64,000 bases of DNA, from assembly GCF_002886185.1 (NCBI RefSeq), contig NZ_KZ614146.1:1348930-1412929 (forward strand), given 5' to 3'. This document shows, in pieces, positions 7,612 through 15,479 of this stretch (within the stretch, counting starts at the first letter, position 1; every line of letters starts with the position of its first letter). The translations under genes were made by a program, and so were the position numbers. This DNA comes from Salipaludibacillus neizhouensis (lineage in GTDB: Bacteria; Bacillota; Bacilli; Bacillales; Salisediminibacteriaceae). The notes beneath the pieces were generated by a model that saw nothing but the letters and a program-made list of their open reading frames with translations, did no database searches and had not been told where the DNA came from.

Positions 7612-8340
7612 ATGAACAGATTAGAGCTAGAATTAGAATTACGAGGATTTTTTGTGACAGAAAAAGAGGGAGCTATCCGATTCAGTGACAAGAACCATCC
7701 GGATGATATCGTCCTCCTGAAGAGACAATTGAAAAAACTACAAATTGACCATACGTTCAAAGGAAATGACCTTATTGTGGCAGATGATCAGCTGGACAAT
7801 GACGTGATAAAACAACTTATTTGGTCGGAAGTGAGAAATACAATGACACCGGCCTTCGGTTTTAGAATGTCGAGCTCATTTGTAAAGTTCAATGGGAATT
7901 CTAGCATAAGTACATTCCATTTAGAAGCGGGTGTAGCGCTGTTAGTAAAATCCCTTAACGCTGCAGGTATTTCTACTCTCGCAAGTTGTGACGGACACGG
8001 AGAAAAAGCGCCATCTATTATGTTTAACGGTCGTTAGCGTGTTGGTTTAAGCTGCTTTATGAAGAGGTAATAAAAGAAATGGACTTAAACTATCAATGGG
8101 AACTCGTTCAAGTAACTAAGTCTGATATGGCAATACAGGCAGTGAGTAAGAATGATACATGGAAGTTAAAGGATGTACTCGCAGACACGTATCAAATGTC
8201 TAGATACTTTCGCCATTACGCTCCGACAATGATCAAGATAAAAAAGGAGATTTTTGAAGGGAGAATAACAGTACTGGTAAGGTAGTGAAGGAAATGGATG
8301 AGGAAGAACTTTATCGATGGATGGTGGTGGGGAGGTGTTT
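7612..8340 (+). pseudogene. F3 family protein, copy A, broken
   Basis: Starts with a strong SD (GGGGGAAG) and runs as MNRLELELELRGFFVTEKEG through TLASCDGHGEKAPSI to an in-frame TAG at 8035-8037. The homologous continuation WFKLLYEEVIKEMDLNY through YFRHYAPTM resumes in another frame from about 8045, and a further one-base loss near 8260 shifts the last part (KEMDEEELYRWMV). Compared with copy B, the ancestral protein was about 250 residues. The conserved CDGHG segment is the most distinctive feature. The family was not recognised, and all copies in the window are damaged. Confidence 0.7.
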
Positions 8341-8605
8341 TGGGGGTAAGCACCAACAAGAGCGTCAGTCCTGGTCTGGTGGTCTTTTAATATGGTTGTT
8401 TTCTAAAAGATTGTTGCTTTCAAAAAGATATGATAGCCCTCGATTTCAACAGTCTGATGCTTACCGCCGGGGAACACTTCAGAGCAATACCAGCAAAGGA
8501 AGAGACAGTTGACTCTTTCGCTTCTTCAAGCTTTTCTAGAAACAACAAAGATGACGGAAACAGCTTAATGTAAATCTCCGTTTGACCCGTTAGAGAAGCC
8601 TCCTC
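8341..8605. other. Intergenic, no feature seen
   Basis: Degenerate sequence between the broken F3 copy and the convergent hydrolase gene. Open frames here show no protein-like conservation. Confidence 0.4.
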
Positions 8606-9430
8606 TTATTTGGCAGTTGGCAAATACTGCGGAGAATCATGATGAAGCAGAGAACCGTCCCCATGCTTCTTCATGAATGTTAGGGAGGTGGTGTTGAAGG
8701 CTTCTGCGTTTTCGATGTTACATACATGACCACAATCTTCTATAATATGAACATGCGCACTTTGATCATCTTTCACATCTTTTTGTAATCTCTTTATAAA
8801 TAAATGGTCTTCTTCTCCTGAGATATATAACTTTGGGACATTTTTGCTTACTTCTTGCACGCAAACATACGTACTTTCTACATTTCGAGCTATATCAAAC
8901 CATTTAATAAAATTATGTCTCTTCATTTTCTTCGCTTCTTGGATAAAGAACTCTCGAGATACCGCATGGTTTTTTTTAGGCATCATGATGTTAGCGAATA
9001 ATCGGTAAATGAACATATGTGGTGTGACTTCTTTCAACAAGCCCCCCGTAAAAAGAAGGGATTTGGAAAAGAGATTGAACTTTGTTACAGCTCCTCCAAG
9101 AATGGCACTTTTAACTCGTTCTGGACGTAATTGGAGTATATTGTGAAGAATGACCGAACCGAGAGATATTCCTACAAAATGACACTTTTTTAAACCAATC
9201 GCATCCATTGTTTTAAAGATCTCTTCAGAAACGATATTAAAGCTAAACGGCAGACGATAATCCGCTATATCTGGAGAATTTCCATGACCTGGTAATGTTA
9301 TAGCGAGTACACTAAACTCTTTTCGATATTTTTTCATTTGTTTATGGAAGACGTTCCGTCCACCACCAATGCCGTGTAACAGAACGATGCATTCTTTCCC
9401 TTTATTTTCAATAAACTGATAATCAAGCAT
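8606..9430 (-). CDS. Alpha/beta hydrolase
   Basis: A 274-residue alpha/beta-hydrolase fold protein. The oxyanion-hole motif LLHGIGGG lies near residues 18-25, the nucleophile elbow GISLGS near 90-95, and the catalytic acid and histidine probably in GEEDHLF and DCGHVCNIE. The substrate cannot be deduced. The last 20 residues (HGDGSLLHHDSPQYLPTAK) are encoded by a REP-like element, so the original C-terminus was probably replaced when the repeat arrived. It lies 46 bp downstream of a same-strand NAD-dependent epimerase-like gene, forming a probable two-gene operon. Confidence 0.85.
   Translation of the reverse strand: MLDYQFIENKGKECIVLLHGIGGGRNVFHKQMKKYRKEFSVLAITLPGHGNSPDIADYRLPFSFNIVSEEIFKTMDAIGLKKCHFVGISLGSVILHNILQLRPERVKSAILGGAVTKFNLFSKSLLFTGGLLKEVTPHMFIYRLFANIMMPKKNHAVSREFFIQEAKKMKRHNFIKWFDIARNVESTYVCVQEVSKNVPKLYISGEEDHLFIKRLQKDVKDDQSAHVHIIEDCGHVCNIENAEAFNTTSLTFMKKHGDGSLLHHDSPQYLPTAK
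8644..8662 (+). repeat. REP-like element inside the hydrolase 3' end
   Basis: GAAGCAGAGAACCGTCCCC, directly followed by ATGCTTC, so the core is bracketed by GAAGCA and TGCTTC. It lies antisense within the last codons of the hydrolase gene. Confidence 0.7.
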
Positions 9431-9475
9431 AAGCTGACACCTCTTTACCGCTGAAAGGTATTGGTGATCGACACC

Positions 9476-10522
9476 TTATACTTTTTCAGTAGTTAATTTA
9501 GTTGGAATTCTCGCATGTATAATAGTAGATAATATCTCATCTGAGACATCTAGTTCTTTTAAGTTGGAGCATGATAATAATTTTATTGTGTTCTCGTTAT
9601 GAAACGTTAACTGACGAACAAGGTAGTTTTTCAACGTAGAGATTTTATCATAGAATAGTGTTTCTGATTGATTCATAGACTCTATTTTTAAATCATTCAC
9701 AATCGTAAATTGGTCGAAGTTCAGCATATCTGTAATCAGTCTGATACTCTTCCTATACGAAGGGGGATGACTATTTGTAATGTGATAGATGGTTTGATTC
9801 TCGTCATCTTCTAAACCAGCAAATAAAACGGCGACGACATAATCTACAGGTACAACATTAACGGTAGAGGACCTTGGTGCTATAAAACGAAACGATTCAT
9901 TTTTTGACTCAGAAAGTTTCTTAATAAGACGTATGATTTTAATGAAGGAATTCAAGGTGAAGTCACTATTGGCTTCTCCAGTTTTCGAATCTCCAATAAT
10001 AACAGACGGTCTATAAATAGAAACCGAAAAATAGGTGGAGTAAGACATAACCAAATGCTCTGCCATACACTTTGATTTTTCATACGCATTATTGAAATTC
10101 GTTTCTTTCGAGTACAATTCTTCTTTGCCTATGGAATTGGATAAACCTAACGTAAAGGCAGTACTGACATATTTAAAGTTCTTAATTTCAAGTAATTTAG
10201 CTAAATCTAAAGCGTTTTTTGTCCCGCTATAATTTGTTTTAAGGTATTCGCTATATTCCAAGCCAAATTGGACTTGACCAGCGATATGATACATCGCGTC
10301 AATCGGACCATTCATAAGATCATGAAGCTTTTTATTAGATAATCCAAAGGAAGGTTCGTGGAGATCACCGGTCAAAAATGTAATAGTTGAACTTTTAGAA
10401 AACTGAGCTTCGGCTTTCTCTATATTTCGAACGACACTGATTACTTCATGTCCTTCTTGCAACAATTTCTTAGTGAATTCACCACCAACAAAACCAGTGA
10501 CACCAGTTACAAAAACTTTCAT
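9476..10522 (-). CDS. NAD-dependent epimerase/dehydratase-type extended SDR
   Basis: A 348-residue extended short-chain dehydrogenase. The N-terminal Rossmann motif VTGVTGFVGG is at residues 4-13. YHIAGQVQFG and YVSTAFTLG follow, and the YxxxK catalytic pair is in NAYEKSKCMAEHLV. It may be related to thioester-reductase or NAD-sugar-type SDRs. The start at 10522 is chosen because GGAGG lies 8 nt upstream; the longer frame to 10615 adds 31 residues without a ribosome site. It lies upstream of the alpha/beta hydrolase in one operon. The substrate is unknown. Confidence 0.85.
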   Translation of the reverse strand: MKVFVTGVTGFVGGEFTKKLLQEGHEVISVVRNIEKAEAQFSKSSTITFLTGDLHEPSFGLSNKKLHDLMNGPIDAMYHIAGQVQFGLEYSEYLKTNYSGTKNALDLAKLLEIKNFKYVSTAFTLGLSNSIGKEELYSKETNFNNAYEKSKCMAEHLVMSYSTYFSVSIYRPSVIIGDSKTGEANSDFTLNSFIKIIRLIKKLSESKNESFRFIAPRSSTVNVVPVDYVVAVLFAGLEDDENQTIYHITNSHPPSYRKSIRLITDMLNFDQFTIVNDLKIESMNQSETLFYDKISTLKNYLVRQLTFHNENTIKLLSCSNLKELDVSDEILSTIIHARIPTKLTTEKV

Positions 10523-10808
10523 TACAAAAACCTCCATAATTCGACAATGAGGAAATTGTATCACATGCGTATGATGTTTAACACAGTATTTCAGTCTAAT
10601 TATATGTAAAATCAACCAACTGAAAAAATACAGTAGTCTAGCTCTGTAAAACTCAAAGATTAAAGGGAGGTTTTTACATTGTAGAAATGATACAGAAAGT
10701 AGTTTCAGAGGCTTAACAGCAGTGTTTGAGGGTTTTTATTTGCAACAGACTCAGTCAACTGTCAATAAATCAAACCATCAGCCGAAAAGAGGCAAGAATG
10801 TGACAGTA

Positions 10809-10826
10809 GGGACGGTTCTCTGCATC
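10809..10826 (-). repeat. REP-like element, inverted member of a pair
   Basis: GGGACGGTTCTCTGCATC on the plus strand is the reverse complement of the REP core. It faces the copy at 10881..10909, giving a BIME-like inverted pair separated by 54 bp. Confidence 0.65.
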
Positions 10827-10880
10827 ACAATTTTTCTAGGCTCCTTTGAATGATGAATAGCCCTGAAGTCAAAGCTAAAA

Positions 10881-10909
10881 ATGAAGCAGAGAACCGTCCC
10901 CTTGTTTCC
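10881..10909 (+). repeat. REP-like element, direct member of a pair
   Basis: ATGAAGCAGAGAACCGTCCCC followed by TTGTTTCC. It directly abuts the truncated Fic-domain gene, marking the breakpoint. Confidence 0.65.
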
Positions 10910-11152
10910 TTTGTTGGAATTTACCCATTTATTGATGGAAAAGATCGAACATCACGTTTGTTATTAAATTTAGAACTCATGAATGTTGGTTTTCCACCAA
11001 TAGTTATTAAAGTGGAAAATCGAATAGCTTATTATGAAGCATTAGATAAAGCACATACACAAATAGAATATGATGACTTTATTAAGTTAGACACCAACGA
11101 AATAGAAGATTCATTAAACCTATATTTAAGTACAATTAATAAAAACGCTTAG
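10910..11152 (+). pseudogene. Fic-domain protein remnant, N-terminus lost
   Basis: Carries YPFIDGKDRTSRLLLNLELM followed by PPIVIKVENRIAYYEALDKA, the C-terminal part of a Fic (AMPylating) domain whose motif is normally HPFxDGNGR. The catalytic histidine is replaced by tyrosine, DGNGR reads DGKDR, and everything upstream has been replaced by a REP element. It cannot be an active Fic enzyme. The open frame starting at 10850 includes REP-derived residues and is not the natural N-terminus. Confidence 0.8.
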
Positions 11153-11193
11153 TAAAATACATAGAGTTGTCAGCTTAAGATACCCTCCATTAT

Positions 11194-11212
11194 CTAACAT
11201 TTTGCTAACGCA
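11194..11212 (+). repeat. Att-like motif CTAACATTTTGCTAACGCA
   Basis: Recurs within the palindrome at 14906..14945, at 15121..15137 and at 55987..56006. One copy lies just past the 3' end of an integrase remnant, so these may be integrase core or arm sites. Here it lies 430 bp before an F1 nuclease gene. Confidence 0.45.
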
Positions 11213-11226
11213 ATAAAACTCTGGTT

Positions 11227-11270
11227 CCTGCTCCCCAGTCCGTTAAAACATTAACGCACTGGGGGTCAGG
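11227..11270. repeat. Second palindromic REP type, copy 1
   Basis: CCTGCTCCCCAGTCCGTTAA and TTAACGCACTGGGGGTCAGG form a 20-bp imperfect inverted repeat around a 4-nt loop, followed by CGCTTTTT. The same element occurs at 26061..26104. Confidence 0.65.
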
Positions 11271-11464
11271 CGCTTTTTAACATTAGGTGCCTATATTTTA
11301 AACAAAGTGGCCTATTATTTTCTCATCACTCAAACACTGGTGGTCTAATATTTTGCTGGAGTGTGGGTTAATTTTTAATTAACATTCAGTCCAGACAGGC
11401 CTCAAATCTCTCATTGGATCTATTTCATACTCAGATCCAATCTCAGAGAGTGGGTCTTACCCTT

Positions 11465-11643
11465 TACATCCCTCATTTCATCATGTGCCGCCTTTCAACC
11501 TTTAATTCCATTTTTAGCTGAAAACTAATTTAGTACACGAACACTTATGAAAATACAACACTTTTCAAATCTCCTCCTCCTTTTATGTCATTCGAGAGTA
11601 CTTGATATATGAAAGGCTTTTAAATTGAGAGGAGATGAGTAGG
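11465..11643. promoter_or_regulatory. Conserved upstream region of F1 nuclease copy 1
   Basis: The block from CATTTCATCATGTG through CTCCTCCTCCTTTTATGTC to GAGAGGAGATGAG is conserved ahead of all three F1 genes (also 25352-25531 and 56148-56309). ATCTCCTC (11570-11577) is perfectly complementary to GAGGAGAT (11630-11637), the SD, so the SD could be sequestered. Alternatively the first arm is the SD of a divergent start. Confidence 0.5.
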
Positions 11644-12033
11644 ATGAATGAAGCAGAATTAACGTATGGACTTATCAATTATTCAGATTTAATTGAACCA
11701 GGATTGACGTTTAAAGGAAGGGAAGTAAATCTAGCTGGAAAAAGATGTGATTTATTTTTTGTTGATAAAGATGGAAAGGATCTGTATGTGGAAGTGAAAA
11801 AGCATGTAGACCCAAACGGAGGAGGTCAGTTGATGTTTTATAGTGGATTAGTCAGTGATAGTTCGGCACGGTTCATGCTGGTAGCCTTTTCTATCATGGA
11901 CATGTTATTCATGGGGTGCACAGAGCCGGTTATGAATATTGAAATTAAGGAAGAGGATATCTATTATCGATTCTTCTCCAGTAAAATAAAAGAAGGTGCG
12001 CAAAAGATCATTAGTGAGACTTCAAGAAGTTAA
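11644..12033 (+). CDS. F1: stand-alone NucS/DUF91-like PD-(D/E)XK nuclease domain, copy 1
   Basis: About 129 residues resembling the C-terminal nuclease domain of NucS/EndoMS (DUF91) without the N-terminal DNA-binding domain. Visible motifs are GLTFKGREVNL, the catalytic CDLFFVDKDGKDLYVEVKK (D...ExK) and GGGQLMFYSGL (glutamine motif). The start at 11644 is preferred over 11635, which overlaps the SD GGAGA. Relative to copies 2 and 3, residues following SIMDM read LFMGCTEPVMNIE. This is caused by a one-base loss corrected by a two-base loss, so the frame is kept but an approximately 12-residue stretch is scrambled. No partner gene is evident. The function is inferred from motifs only. Confidence 0.7.
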   Translation: MNEAELTYGLINYSDLIEPGLTFKGREVNLAGKRCDLFFVDKDGKDLYVEVKKHVDPNGGGQLMFYSGLVSDSSARFMLVAFSIMDMLFMGCTEPVMNIEIKEEDIYYRFFSSKIKEGAQKIISETSRS

Positions 12034-12142
12034 CATGAAAACAATCAAGCTTATCCCAAAACTGTGAATGACATTGCGCCTATGAACGAAGTAGCATAAA
12101 TGAACCTCAATTTCTTACATTTACATGGTAGTTTAAACGAAT

Positions 12143-12172
12143 AAAAGGTCCTTCGCTGTTGAAGGATCTTTT
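12143..12172 (+). terminator. Hairpin terminator of the repeat module (intact form)
   Basis: AAAAGGTCCTTC pairs with GAAGGATCTTTT around GCTGTT. This hairpin recurs in the modules. At 38979 its right half is joined to the end of an IS, and at 56871 its left half is joined to a phage gene remnant. Confidence 0.7.
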
Positions 12173-12225
12173 ATTCGTTTTTTCCTCGGTTGAGTGAACC
12201 ACGCGAGTCCCCCAACAATGCCAAT

Positions 12226-12255
12226 GAAACACCAAACCGTCCCCTGTTTCCAAAA
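12226..12255 (+). repeat. Degenerate REP-like element, module B
   Basis: Similar to the other REP tails, but the core reads ACCAAACCGTCCCC, followed by TGTTTCC. Confidence 0.5.
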
Positions 12256-12306
12256 CAAAACCTCCTGCACCAACATCGTGATTCGATCTTGCCTGAAACG
12301 AACAAA

Positions 12307-12427
12307 GATAGATCGCGATGCCAGGAATAAAGAATATTTCACAGAAAAATATCGTGGCAGGCTTAACCCGGAACTGGCAGCGTATAAAGCGAAGGTTGAA
12401 AGTGTGGGAGTGCAGAAAGTCATCTAG
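12307..12427 (+). pseudogene. F2 family, copy B, 5' truncated
   Basis: Only the C-terminal half of F2 remains (IDRDARNKEYFTEKYRGRLN through AAYKAKVE). The leader and first ~33 codons are replaced by sequence also found at 39224-39242 (CTTGCCTGAAACGAACAAA), pointing to a deletion or recombination joint. It lies 83 bp before F3 copy B. Confidence 0.7.
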
Positions 12428-12509
12428 ATCATCTTACATTCTAGCAAGCGATGAATAACAAGTTAAGTAACTTACAGGCATTTAATTTAAAATTATAGGG
12501 GGAAGAAAC

Positions 12510-13273
12510 ATGAACAGATTAGAGCTAGGATTAGAATTACGAGGATTTTTGTATCGGAAAAAGAGGAAGCTATCCGATTCAGCGACAAGAACCATCCTGA
12601 TGATATCGTTCTCCTGAAGAGAAAATTGAAAAAACTGCGCATTGAACATACTTTCAACGGAAATGACCTTTTTGTGGCACAAGATCAACTAGACAATGAC
12701 GTGATAAAACAACTGATTTGGTCGGAAGCGAGAAATACAATGACCCCGGCATTTGGTTTTAGAAGGTGGAGCTATTTTTATAAAGTCCAATGGAAATTCT
12801 AGAATAAGTACATTCCATTTAGAAGCGGGAGTAGCGCTATTAGTAAAATCTCTTAATGCTGCCGGCATTTCAACCCTCGCAAGTTGCGACGGACACGGAG
12901 AAAAGGCACCATCTATCACGTTTAACGGTCCAACGCGTGTTGGTTTAAGCTGCTTTATGAAGAGTTAATAAAAGAAATGGACTTAAACTATGAATGGGAA
13001 CTCGTCCAAGTAAACAAGTCAGATATGGCATTACAGGCAGTGAGTAGGAATGATACATGGAAGTTAAAGGATGTACTCGCCGACACGTATCAAATATCTA
13101 GATACTTTCGCCATTACGCTCCGACTATTATCAAGATTAAAAAGGAGATATTTGGAACAGAGAATAACAGTATTGGTAAGTTAGTGAAGGAAATGGATGA
13201 GGAAGAAATTCATCGATGGATGGTGGGGAGGTGTCAGGCGTTGAGAGGGGATTTGGCCAAAGAGAGTGTTTGA
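12510..13273 (+). pseudogene. F3 family protein, copy B, multiple frameshifts
   Basis: Starts MNRLELGLELRGF after GGGGGAAG. It loses frame in a T run near 12548 (five T instead of six in copy A) and again near 12770. It then reads EAGVALLVKSLNAAGISTLA and CDGHGEKAPSI, and loses frame at CGTGTTGGTTTAAG (about 12940). The final part, MDLNYEWELVQVNKSD to KEMDEEEIHRWMVGRCQAL, is open from 12977 to 13273. The frame break at CGTGTTGG is at the same place in copy A, so it may predate the duplication. No family was recognised. Confidence 0.7.
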
Positions 13274-13305
13274 GTTTGTGGGGAAAGGAATGAGTAGATT
13301 ATTAG

Positions 13306-13344
13306 ACTCGGATTATGATTTGAACCATCATCCGAGTGTTTTTT
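13306..13344 (+). terminator. Hairpin terminator after F3 copy B
   Basis: ACTCGGAT pairs with ATCCGAGT around a 16-nt loop, followed by GTTTTTT. It lies 33 bp after the last F3 stop. Confidence 0.75.
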
Positions 13345-13664
13345 GCGTTTTATGGAGGTATATGAGAATTAATGTCGAAGGAGTAATGGCAGAGTAGTAA
13401 TGTTGTATGGAAATAGAAAGATTTATATGCAGCCCTCTACAAACTAATTGATTATAGACGACGGTGGATGACATTGGTTTGTGTAATTAGAGTATACCTC
13501 AACTGAACAAACAAGAATGTAGTCTTACTAGGTTGTTGAATTGTTCATTTAGGGTTGTTCAATTAATAAACAGAGATTTGTACATTATTTCATTTATGGT
13601 AAAATAAAGGTGCCTCAAAAGTAATCATAGCTTCACCCTCTTTCTAACTTTGGAAAGAGCCGGG

Positions 13665-13699
13665 AAGTCTAAGTATTTTTCAATGCTTGGGCTTTTTTT
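13665..13699 (+). terminator. Orphan hairpin terminator
   Basis: AAGTCTAAGTATT pairs (with G-U pairs) with AATGCTTGGGCTT and is followed by TTTTT. No gene is evident directly upstream. Confidence 0.6.
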
Positions 13700-13839
13700 G
13701 CTTACAGAAAATGAAATTGTACCAATGAATAACAGACTATAAATTCTGGATGTTCAAAGCTAAAAATCCATAGATTTATGAATCAAAGATTTTATAATTA
13801 TACTTGTCGTACAAATTGACAAGAAGAATAGTCTTCTCA

Positions 13840-13858
13840 ATAGGGGCAGATTGTGGAG
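13840..13858 (+). repeat. 19-bp direct repeat, copy 2
   Basis: ATAGGGGCAGATTGTGGAG, identical to 6721..6739. Confidence 0.5.
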
Positions 13859-13935
13859 TAACTGTCATAATACGTAGAGACTTTTACTGCGCAACAATTG
13901 TTTTCGTTTTCAGGTGGATTTGTTAAATAATATAC

Positions 13936-14022
13936 TTAAGCTAACGGTTTCTTCAATTCAAGTGTTACCTCTTCATCTGCAATAAACTTTAAAAATCGCT
14001 TCCATTCTTTCTCTTTGTTCAC
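13936..14022 (-). CDS. Very small protein downstream of a frameshifted phage-like gene
   Basis: A 28-residue frame, MNKEKEWKRFLKFIADEEVT to LKKPLA. It starts GTG within the stop of the preceding minus-strand frame (GTGA overlap), a typical coupled arrangement. Composition is protein-like. It could be a real small protein or the start of a truncated gene. No family was recognised. Confidence 0.35.
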   Translation of the reverse strand: MNKEKEWKRFLKFIADEEVTLELKKPLA

Positions 14023-14383
14023 GCCTTCGCTTCCTCGTGGTACCCTTTGAAGAATTCGAACACAAACTTAAATAACTGATGAAACATGACGTTGGAAAGT
14101 ATGACATTCTCTTCTCGTATTCAGCGAGGTCATCCATAAATTTGTCGCATGCACTAACCAAAGTGTTAAGAGGTACTAACTTTGTACTTTTACCACCAAT
14201 TGAAGTACTGTTCATTTCAATTTGGCATTCAGATAGGACTTTCGATATGTCAATGACCGCAAACATAAAACGGGTCCGAGGATCAGCATCCCTATATACA
14301 TTTACCGCACGGGTAGAGTTGGCTTTGGTATTCCCTTGATTCCATTGAATCTTTACTGGGCCGAAAGGCGAAGAAGACGACAT
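14019..14383 (-). pseudogene. Unidentified gene with one frameshift
   Basis: The minus strand reads GPVKIQWNQGNTKANSTRAV, DADPRTRFMFAVIDISKVL and LVSACDKFMDDLAEYEK. It then continues, one base out of frame, as ENVILSNVMFHQLFKFVFEFFKGYHEEAKA to a stop at 14019. The second segment fits as a natural continuation, so a single-base loss near 14100 is inferred. The 5' end overlaps a RibD-like remnant on the other strand, so it is probably also truncated. The family is unknown, possibly phage or conserved Bacillus accessory. Confidence 0.45.
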
Positions 14384-14437
14384 GGTAAGCTGGGCGATGC
14401 CTGGCATCATAGATTCCACAGATTACTCTCTGATGTA

Positions 14438-14688
14438 ATGTCGAAAATAAGGGACCTAAATAGAGAAGTCAAGGGTGATATTATTGTTTCCGCAAGCGCA
14501 GGCTTATTCAAAGTCTGATAAATGCTATTTTACTTGATGAACTGCGAATCATCATTCATCCGGTCATACTGGGCAGCGGTAAACGTTACTTCGACAACAT
14601 CGACACACGTCAGGATTTGAAGTTGATAGAAACCAAGCTTTATAAAACAAGTGGTTCAATGCTGATGCGATATGAGATCGTTAAATAA
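14438..14688 (+). pseudogene. RibD C-terminal/dihydrofolate reductase-like remnant
   Basis: The first frame reads MSKIRDLNREVKGDIIVSAS to a stop at 14518. The next frame continues LLDELRIIIHPVILGSGKRY, FDNIDTRQDLKLIETKLYKT and SGSMLMRYEIVK. This is the C-terminal third of a RibD_C/DHFR-family reductase with one frameshift. The N-terminal two thirds are missing. Confidence 0.8.
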
Positions 14689-14769
14689 TGGCCATTGTTT
14701 TTTTGGAATATAATTAAACTGAGGTAAAGAAGGTTCTTAAACAATCAGGCGCAATTGTTGAAGATTAGG

Positions 14770-14811
14770 AGTCTAATTCCTTGTTAATAATTTGAGGAAT
14801 TAGACTTTTTT
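14770..14811 (+). terminator. Hairpin terminator
   Basis: AGTCTAATTCCT pairs with AGGAATTAGACT, followed by TTTTT, 80 bp after the reductase remnant. Confidence 0.75.
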
Positions 14812-14905
14812 ATCTTTAAAATCCTTAACTTTGTAAATTAGTATTTTCTTGGAAAACACTCCCTTGGTAAAATGCTTTGGAAACAAGTGGAAATTCTTGT
14901 GTAAT

Positions 14906-14945
14906 CAGTGCGTTAGCAAAATGCTAACATTTTGCTAACGCACTG
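14906..14945. repeat. Perfect 40-bp palindrome with att-like core
   Basis: CAGTGCGTTAGCAAAATG and its exact complement CATTTTGCTAACGCACTG flank CTAA. It contains the motif shared with 11194, 15121 and 55987. There is no T tail, so it is not a terminator. Confidence 0.75.
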
Positions 14946-15035
14946 AAGTAAAAAACGTAAATTAACATGAAAGATGTTACAGCTAAAAAATTCAAAAATG
15001 TTGATTTACCACGATTTTATCACTTATCGTTAAAA

Positions 15036-15115
15036 CACTCTCACCTTACTGGCGGCATGATGTTAGTTGCCCCCAAACCCCTTGATACGTGAGGGTTTTA
15101 TGTAAGGTGAGAGTG
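15036..15115. repeat. 80-bp structured element with 14-bp perfect inverted ends
   Basis: CACTCTCACCTTAC (15036-15049) and GTAAGGTGAGAGTG (15102-15115) are exact complements. An inner pair AAACCC/GGGTTT adds a second stem. The left end plus GGCGGCATGATGTTA resembles 54645-54675. It may be a small non-autonomous mobile element or the hairpin of a phage attachment region. Confidence 0.5.
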
Positions 15116-15120
15116 AAATG

Positions 15121-15137
15121 CTAACATTTTGCTAACA
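15121..15137. repeat. Att-like motif next to an integrase 3' end
   Basis: CTAACATTTTGCTAACA lies 11 bp beyond the stop codon of the integrase remnant. Attachment sites often sit in this position relative to a tyrosine integrase gene. Confidence 0.45.
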
Positions 15138-15147
15138 TAGAGGATTT

Positions 15148-15258
15148 TTAATCGAGGCTTCTCATGAGTTCAGCGAACTTTTGGGAAGCTTCTTTTTTCA
15201 TTTCTTTCATGACGTGAAGATAGACATTCTTCGTAATTTGATCATCGCCAAATAGGCT
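15148..15258 (-). pseudogene. Tyrosine integrase C-terminal remnant
   Basis: The minus strand encodes GDDQITKNVYLHVMKEMKKE and ASQKFAELM, the usual C-terminal tail of phage tyrosine recombinases (Y-x-H-V followed by a basic helix). The catalytic domain upstream is missing. The open frame continues to 15333, but that extension is unrelated AT-rich sequence. Confidence 0.7.
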
Positions 15259-15479
15259 CTCCAAAAAAAATGATATTAAATGAAAAATGAATGTTATTCT
15301 AATGTTCGTGGACATGTTGTGGTATTGTTTCATTTTCTACACTTGATTTATTGCTATCTATCGTTTGTAAGGTCCCCAATGAATGAACCAAAAAAAATGA
15401 CATTAAGGGAAAAAATTATACAAAGAATAGCAATATTTTTATGAGGATAATTTTTTACTATTTCGGGAAGTTTTTGTGG

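Larger units (their letters stand above)
13345..13935. other. Intergenic region with no gene
   Basis: AT-rich sequence without a credible coding frame. It holds a second hairpin terminator (13665-13699) and the second copy of a 19-bp repeat (13840-13858). Confidence 0.5.

Noticed and set aside
8285-8512. 75-codon open frame after F3 copy A
   Set aside because: Only its first 15 codons match the F3 C-terminus, and the rest is unrelated sequence after a frameshift.
13600-13700. Possible riboswitch before an orphan terminator
   Set aside because: No conserved aptamer core was recognised and no gene follows directly; it was kept only as a terminator.
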